Positions 58,401 through 64,000 of a stretch of 64,000 nt of DNA are shown piece by piece. The DNA is from Eunapius fragilis (Eukaryota > Porifera > Demospongiae > Spongillida > Spongillidae). Positions within the stretch are counted from its first letter, which is position 1, and every line of letters begins with the position of its first letter. The DNA lies in NCBI GenBank assembly GCA_963681505.1, contig OY811990.1:5448708-5512707 (forward strand), read 5' to 3'. The notes below the pieces were generated by a model. It ran no database searches, had not been told where the DNA came from, and saw only the letters and a list, made by a program, of their open reading frames with translations. A program made the translations under genes and the position numbers.

Positions 58401-61400
58401 TTGTTTGCGTCGTTGCTGGTACCTGATAAGCTCATCAGTGTTATAAACCCAGCGGTCTGCGTTTATAGGAGACACAAGCTTATGGGATATATCTGCTACA
58501 GAGGAGCCACCAGTTCCACCACAATCACCTGAAGCTGTATTCGTAGAGCTAGTGACGGCGCTAACGAATGAATAAACGTCACGCGCGTCACGTGTACTTG
58601 TCTGTAAATTAATATTTAATAATTTTAACATGAAATTTAATAATTGTATCTTTCGGGTCGACCTTTCAGGCCACGGGCCGGAGACCTGGCCTGACCTTCA
58701 GGTCACAGGCCGGACCCTGGCCTGACTTTCGGCAACCCTGGGTTAGTCCTACCTCCATTGGCGGCCTTTCTTTGGATGAGTTAGTCACTAGACTAAAGGC
58801 CCGGACTTTGTCAGAGACGGTGGAAATCGCTGAGCGTTACCGTTTGTTTTTTCAAACGGCAACAGAAGGCGGATGAGAAGGTCACTGATATATGTCAGAG
58901 CTACGTTCCTTGGCAAAGTGTCATGTAATTTTGGAAATTACTTAGATACCGCCTTGAGGGATCAATTTGTGTGTGGGTTGAAGGACCGCAAGATTCAACA
59001 AGAACTACTATGTACCAGGAATTTGACAGTGGGGCAAGCATTGGATAAGAGTCGGTCTATGGAAATCGTGCTCATGGAAACACAGAACCTGCATCAAGAG
59101 GAAGTTGCAACCAGGATGGAAGAGCCAGAAGGGGAGTGTGGGGCCACACATAAGGTTTTCAAATCCTCAAGAGGTTCTTGCTACCGTTGTGGCGGTGTAG
59201 GACACTCATCAGATAGCTGTTATCACAAGGGAAAGACTGAAATGCAATGAATGTGGTAAGGTGGGCCATTTAGCAAGGGTATGTAGGAGAAAAGCAATAG
59301 GTGGCAAGACAGGGAAGACAATGCACAAGATGAATGCATATGAGGAGAACAGTGACACTAACTCAAAGAGTAATGAAGAGTCAGATGTAGAAGTTCACAA
59401 GGTAGGTTCCAAGGACCGTTACAAAAAGTTGACGACGCAGTTGAAGATCAATGGCAGTCTGATTGAATTTGAAGTTGACACTGGAGCAGAATTGTCCACT
59501 ATACCCCAGAGGGTATATAAAGAAGTGTTGAAGAAAACACCTATTCTGGCCTCATCTGTGGTGCTTCGGCAGTATGACGGAAGCATTCTACCCATCAAGG
59601 GTGAGATTGCGGCACAAGTGTCAAAAGGGGAGCAAACAGTTTCAGGACGCTTCGTAATTGTAAAGAACGCTGATTCGCAGCTACCCTTGTTGGGACGCGA
59701 TTGGTTGTACAGATTACGACTGGATTGGCCACAATTGTTGCGGTCTTGCAAGGGGGTGGATCCCAGGATACAGGATACATACCCTGCATTCAGCAAACTG
59801 GATAAATGAGTTCCCAGAGGTAGTAAAGGAAGGATTAGGTCGATTGAAGGGAATCAAGGCAGTGATTGAACTCAAGAATGATGCAAGGCCTCATTTCTGC
59901 AGATGCAGACCAGTACCATTTGCACTGCGGACTCAAGTTGAAGAGGCAATCCGTCAGCAAGTGAAGGAAGGCGAATTAAGACCAGTTGAGCAGAGTGAGT
60001 GGGCAGCTCCGATCGTCATAGCCAAGAAGAAAAACAGGGAAATCAGAATTTGTGCTGATTTCAAAACAACTATCAACCCACATTTGCATCCTAAAACATT
60101 TCCCCTGCCTACTGCAGAAGAAGTGTTCTCAACTCTGTCACAAGGGGAATCATTCACAAAGTTGGATTTAGCTCGAGCATTTAAACAGATGGAGGTTTTG
60201 GAAGAGAGTCAACCATTATTGACTATTACCACTCATCTTGGGTTGTTCCAGTAGTGTAGGCTGCCTTTTGGTGTGGCTACAGCTACGGCAATGTGGCAGA
60301 GAGCCATGTCGATTGTTCTTCAGGGGTGCGAGAGAGTTGTTTACTTTATTGATGACATCCTGGTCACTGGCAAAACTAGGAAGGAGCATGAAGCCAACCT
60401 TCGAAAGGTGTTCCAACGGTTGCCGCAGTTTGGACTGAGAATAAACCTGGCGAAATGTTGTTTCTTTCAGAAATCGGTAGAATACCTGGGCCACCGTATC
60501 TCCCCGGATGGCATACGGCCCACAGAAGAAAGAATAAAAGGGATACTTGCAGCACCAGCTCCCAGTAACAAGTCTGAATTAAAGTCCTTTCTTGGGCTAA
60601 TGACGTATAATGCCAAGTTCTTACCACGGTTGTCAACAGTATTACATCCTTTATATAACTTACTACGGAAGGATACCAAGTGGTCCTGGTTAAGGGAACA
60701 TGATAGTTTATCAGGCTAAGAAGCTCGTGAGCGAAGCAACAACATTGGTGCATTTCGACACTAACAAACCAATCAAGGTCTACTGTGATGCGTCATCTGT
60801 AGGTGTGGGTGCATGTCTGATGGACTTCCTGAATGGGCAGGAAAGGCCAGTTGCGTATGCATCATGGACATTGTCTCCAGCAGAAGCTAAGTATGCTCAA
60901 ATTGAGCGGGAAGCTCTAGCAATCGTCTTTGCAGTTCGGAAATTCCACCAATACCTCTATGGGAGGGAGTTTGTTTTGGTGACGGATCATCGATCCCTCT
61001 GCAAGATCTTTGGGCATGACCAAGGTGTTCCTCCCCTAGCAGCAGCCAGGATGCAGAGATGGGCACTAATACTCAGTGCTTACCAATATAGAATACAGTA
61101 CATCTCCGGAGAGCAGAACAACTGCGCTGATTGTATGTCCAGACTTCCACTGGTAAAATCTTCATTGGATGAAGACACGGCTGTATTGGCATTGAGTTTG
61201 AATGCCTTGCCAGTCACATCATCAGATATTGTTAAGGCAACTAAGAAGGACGAAACACTTGCAACAGTATTACAGTTAGTATGGCAGGGTCATTGGCCTC
61301 TTCAGGCCTCAGAGCCTTTGAAACCATACGTTAGACGACAACACGAGTTGAGCTGTCCTTGTGGGGTCACCGAGTTGTCATCCCAGATAGTCTGCGCCCT

Positions 61401-62609
61401 CGTTTACTAGAAGAACTTCCGCCCCAGGGTACACCTGTTCGTGCATTTAAGGAAGGAGATGGTGTGTGGGTTAGGGACTTTCGTCCAAGCGCTCCAAGTA
61501 AGTGGACTCCTGGAATTGTACAATTGTACAGACACCTCTGGGAGCCCTAACTTATATGGCAGTGCTTCCAAATGGACACAATAGGAAGGTGCACCTTGAT
61601 CATCTTCGCAAAAGAGTGATGGTGCCAGAGGAGACCTTGGTGCCAGATGATCTCAGATGTAGTGGCATACAAAGACATCCCATGTCGGACAGAAGGAGAC
61701 ATCCAACACCATCAACCACAGGGTCCAAGCGTTTCAGCTGCTTCGGCATATCTGGGACAAACTCTAAGGACTATAGAATTCCTTGATATGTCCATCAATA
61801 TCAACTCTGATTCTGCAGAGGAATCAACAACCATGACAGTTGAGCCTGTAAATCAACCGATGGATCGACTCAGCCACATTCCCACCAGACCACACAACAT
61901 TCCAGCATCTCCCTTACCTTTGCACCGCTCACCACGTCCGTTAAGCGATACATTGAAGAGTGTTCTTGATAACTTGGGAGGAGACTGTAGTGTATTGATA
62001 ATGTGATTACAGCTGTGTATGTATGCGCATGCGCGTTGTGTGTGATATTCATTTCCTTTTTGGTTAATTAAATGGCGAGTTTTCCAACTATCTAGTTTAC
62101 TATAGAAAATCACGTTTCATTACAGATGTTGGAGCCTCCCTTGTGTACATGTATCTATACGTGTGACACACGCGCAATGCGACTGTTAGTGTAGCTTTAC
62201 TTTAGTTTTGGCAAGTTGCATAGTCATTTATAGTTCAAATGCAATAGATCCTTGTATTAGACACGGGAGACCACAACCTAGTAGTATTAGCGAGCTACGT
62301 GATATATTTGAAATTGGCATCGATTTAAGGGGCGTCTCCAAACTATTTTGGAAAAGATAACGTCATTTTGACGTTGGGAGGTAGTCTCGTCCCCAGACCC
62401 AGATTCCCAACAGCTGCGGGTGGATTACATCACCGCTACGTGGAATCACCACTTTCCACGTAGCGGTGATGTAATCCACCCGCAGCTGTTGGGAATCTGG
62501 GTCTGGGGACGAGACTAGTTGGGAGGGGGGGTGTTCAGGCTCGTCCCGATGTACTGAACAAACAAAATGGCGTCCGGACTCCCACAACCTTCGATATCAA
62601 TGACGTTAT

Positions 62610-62646
<37 letters not shown>

Positions 62647-63053
62647 AAATGTCACAAGCCACAATGACGTTTTCTTTTCCAAAAATAGTTTGGAGATGCC
62701 CACTTAATGGTTGTTGTTTTTTAAAGTGGTACGGCCTACGCAATTCCATTGATATCACTCCTGCTCACTACATATATGAACATAAATTGACATAAGGGTG
62801 ATTGTGGAATTAAATGTACAAACAGAACCAACTCGTGTTAGGATGCACGTGAGGTAGAGAGCATTGAGTACTTAATAGTAATCTTCTTGGTCTAATTAAA
62901 CAAAGGACTGATCGGCGCATACGTAAGAGTACTTTCCGTACTACGCTGGTATTGACGTCCATGATAGCGGACAAGCACAGCAAACATTATTCTGGCTTAT
63001 GGCTTATGCCTGTGCCCATAGGCGTCTATGCTCTACGGGGCAAGCAAGGGCAT

Positions 63054-63094
<41 letters not shown>

Positions 63095-63253
63095 TCCGAC
63101 ATCTTAATTCCCTCTGGCAGGGTTCTTGTCCCCTGGAAATAAATAAACGGCGGCGCCCGTAACGAGGGGCAAATTATAGTACACATCTGGTAATGGTTGT
63201 TCAAGTTGAACTTACCTGCTAGGTACGTCGTCGTGTTCGGACGATTTCAACAT
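52481..63253 (-). CDS. TRIM-NHL E3 ubiquitin ligase, copy 6 (short exon 1, long intron)
   Basis: Exon 2 runs 54671 to 52481 on the minus strand (729 residues) and is open through RING, two B-boxes, coiled coil, filamin domain and six NHL blades. The acceptor is TTTTCTCCCACAG. Exon 1 is inferred at 63253-63216 (MLKSSEHDDVPS plus AG, then GTAAGT), the same length and phase as exon 1 of copy 5. The 63.2-kb and 47.8-kb exons lie in duplicated flanks. The intron (63215-54672, about 8.5 kb) contains a gypsy element, a MITE, a foldback element and a zinc-finger ORF. An alternative is an ORF extension just upstream of exon 2 (to 54745, with MSFLPMVSIYV), partly conserved in copy 5. I judge this to be intron sequence because the acceptor is good. 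The zinc-ribbon part of the long exon 1 is absent. Confidence 0.78.
54905..55465 (+). CDS. C2H2 zinc-finger protein fragment (unrecognised)
   Basis: A plus-strand open region ends at 55465. A Pro/Val/Thr-rich lead (PPAVPGTVPTAVP) precedes DVNRFKQAGANFTG. A lysine-rich stretch with RERLKKNEKD then leads to one C2H2-like finger (QCSMCKYHFKSKVYLRKHIC). No ATG suits the lead, so it looks like an internal or last exon. It lies in the intron of TRIM copy 6 on the opposite strand. Family unknown. Confidence 0.35.
55466..56589. other. No recognised gene; G tract
   Basis: I see no conserved protein. There is a run of about 26 G (55932-55957). The remainder is AT-rich intron sequence of TRIM copy 6. 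Confidence 0.4.
56590..57152. mobile_element. piggyBac-type MITE, copy 2
   Basis: Flanked by TTAA (56590-56593 and 57149-57152), with perfect 17-bp terminal inverted repeats CTCTTTGAACGCCAAGT (56594-56610 and 57132-57148). 563 bp, no transposase. The interior matches the element at 1821-2349 in reverse orientation. Confidence 0.92.
57410..57535 (+). repeat. 5' LTR of the gypsy element
   Basis: 126 bp, TGTAGTGTATTG to CTATAGAAAAT. Closely matches 61986-62110. Confidence 0.88.
57730..58740 (-). mobile_element. hAT element with BED zinc finger, copy 2 (nested in gag)
   Basis: 1,011 bp with inverted ends CAGGGTTGCCGAAGGCC and TTCGGCAACCCTG, and an 8-bp target duplication GGTTAGTC (57722-57729, 58741-58748). 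The minus strand encodes a degenerate BED-finger segment (SVVWAHFKLYKC, then DKAWCNH) and a short tract near 58000-58150. It is related to the element at 34018-35418. Its insertion postdates the gypsy element. Confidence 0.88.
61986..62110 (+). repeat. 3' LTR of the gypsy element
   Basis: Starts TGTAGTGTATTGATAATG right after a purine-rich tract. It differs from the 5' LTR by small indels (an extra gcatgcgcgttg-type stretch and a shorter ttttttgag region), so the copy is not recent. Confidence 0.88.
62381..62518. repeat. Foldback element with 63-bp perfect arms
   Basis: Arms 62383-62445 and 62454-62516 are perfect complements, with an 8-bp loop. A 7-bp target duplication TTGGGAG flanks it (62374-62380, 62519-62525). 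Same family as 47121-47233 (shared GGATTACATCACCGCTA). The perfect arms suggest recent insertion or hairpin-based copying. Confidence 0.95.
62519..63215. other. TRIM copy 6 intron, 5' part; duplicate of 47-kb intron
   Basis: Contains a run of about 29 G (62612-62640) and about 37 C (63055-63091). From about 62860 it parallels 47020-47780 (tacttaatagtaatcttct, then caaaggactgatcgg, then cccctggaaataaataaacgg) without the two insertions present there. No gene seen. Confidence 0.7.
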
Positions 63254-63354
63254 CGCGGAATATGATAATACGAAATGGTAATGCGCCACGCCCTCAAAGG
63301 GTGTGGTTCCTTTTGGCGTGTCACTATTTTTGTTCCGAGTGGGTTAAAAGGATA

Positions 63355-63585
63355 CAAGTAAATAAAACATTCTCTAACGAGAGAGTTGTTGGGATATAGG
63401 ATTGACCAATGGTGGTGTAAACAGCACGGAAACATGCACTGTTATATTGTGAGTGTGCTAAATATAGGCCTATTTCAATTTTCCAGTAAAATTTCTGTCG
63501 CTCTTGTTTCCGTGCTTTTTACACCACCATTGGTCAATCCTATATCCCAACAACTCTCTCGTTGGAGAATGTTTTTATTTACTTG
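63355..63585. repeat. Inverted-repeat element with about 78-bp arms
   Basis: Left arm 63355-63432 (CAAGTAAATAAAACATTCTC...) and right arm 63506-63585 are near-perfect complements around a spacer of about 73 bp. A fragment resembling its right end (gaatgttttttatttacttgt) occurs at 43782-43802, at the frame break of cadherin-like copy D. The ORF across it is not regarded as real. Confidence 0.88.
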
Positions 63586-63619
63586 TTTCATAAGTCTTTT
63601 TTTCACCCTGTCAGAGCAG

Positions 63620-64000
63620 TATCGTAGTCAAATATACAGTCCTCCTGCTGACTACTCTGAACTATTCACTATTAAAGAAGACCACAATTTGACCTTTGAT
63701 GCCCTGCAGTACTTCTTTGACTATGAGGAAATCCTCACTGGTGCTGCCATCATGGCGGGTACTTTACCTGATGTGGGCAGGATCAGTGACCTCTCTGCCC
63801 AGCTATGGTGCAGTGCTCCTGACCATCTTCTGTGTGGTGGTCATTGCCATCATCCTGGTGGTGGTCTACTGTTATCACCAGTACAAGCTCAACAATCAGT
63901 GGAAAGAAGCACTTCGTGTTGTCCAGAGATGGAAGAAGGACACCTATGTCCCTGAGAAGGCAGTTAAGAAGGATGATGGAGATTCCAAGGTTTGGTCTAA
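63620..64000 (+). pseudogene. Cadherin-like fragment, copy F (deletion chimera)
   Basis: Reads IYSPPADYSELFTIKED to LPDVGRIS, equal to 42910-43065 of copy D. It then jumps within gatcagtgacctc directly to the transmembrane exon (VVIAIILVVVYCYHQYKL) and juxtamembrane segment, in a different frame. It continues past the window edge. The ectodomain between these points is missing. Confidence 0.85.

Larger units (their letters stand above)
57406..62114 (+). mobile_element. Ty3/gypsy LTR retrotransposon (decayed, nested hAT)
   Basis: The element runs from 57410 to 62110 with a CACG target duplication (57406-57409, 62111-62114). It has two LTRs of about 125 bp, a TGGCGACGAG primer-binding-like site at 57536 and a GGGAGGAG purine tract before the 3' LTR. 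Order: gag from ATG 57552 (interrupted by the hAT element), two CCHC knuckles at about 59180-59290, aspartic protease with DTGAE at about 59480, reverse transcriptase with FIDD at about 60344, RNase H (about 60750-61150, YCDASSVGVG), then only the ends of integrase. The integrase core is missing by deletion near 61410. Other lesions: frame changes in gag, between the knuckles and after protease, and TAG at 60252-60254 in reverse transcriptase. It is not autonomous. Confidence 0.93.

Noticed and set aside
63386..63955. 189-codon ORF across the inverted repeat and copy F
   Set aside because: It reads through an inverted repeat and then the cadherin-like transmembrane exon in the wrong frame.

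Overview
This window is animal (metazoan) nuclear DNA, not bacterial. It has short GT-AG introns (48, 59 and 62 bp examples), a TRIM-NHL ubiquitin-ligase gene family, a RacGAP gene fragment, a large type I membrane protein family with cadherin-like repeats, and many eukaryotic mobile elements (Ty3/gypsy, DIRS-like reverse-transcriptase relics, hAT, piggyBac-type and foldback elements). The gene content and dense rearrangement fit an early-branching or other marine invertebrate. A sponge is plausible but the sequence does not prove it. I saw no rRNA or tRNA gene and no CRISPR array.

The backbone is one ancestral module duplicated and rearranged at least six times: a TRIM-NHL gene followed by a cadherin-like membrane-protein gene. 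Four modules lie in tandem on the plus strand (about 3.3-13.2, 13.2-21.3, 21.3-30.5 and 30.5-44.4 kb). Two TRIM copies lie on the minus strand (exon 2 at 44.7-46.9 and 52.5-54.7 kb), next to an inverted repeat near 44.4 kb. Each TRIM gene can be modelled as two exons whose splice phase agrees in all six copies. The four plus copies use a 233-bp first exon encoding a cysteine-rich, zinc-ribbon-like segment. The two minus copies use a 38-bp first exon related to the end of the longer one. TRIM copies 1, 2 and 6 are open; copies 3, 4 and 5 carry a large deletion, a single nonsense codon and a 4-bp insertion respectively. No cadherin-like copy is intact from end to end: copies A, B and C give the 3' half (transmembrane segment and proline-rich tail) and copy D gives a 924-codon open ectodomain.

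Between the modules lie arrays of a 34-bp minisatellite. They adjoin antisense fragments of one cadherin-like exon and may have been seeded from it. One array sits inside a retrotransposon relic, so the array has moved. A 1-kb element carrying a nested piggyBac-type MITE splits the first array.

Between the two minus-strand TRIM genes lie the last six exons of a RACGAP1-like gene (48.2-49.3 kb, minus strand) and a mosaic of relics (49.9-52.4 kb). From 54.7 to 63.2 kb the long first intron of TRIM copy 6 contains a zinc-finger ORF, a piggyBac-type MITE, a 4.7-kb Ty3/gypsy element with a hAT element nested in its gag region, and a near-perfect foldback element. The window ends in another rearranged cadherin-like fragment.

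Functionally, the TRIM-NHL proteins would be cytoplasmic RING E3 ligases with B-boxes, coiled coil, filamin domain and a six-bladed NHL propeller. The cadherin-like proteins would be cell-surface adhesion or recognition molecules. Repeated birth and decay of the pair is reminiscent of immune or self-recognition loci, but that role is inference only.
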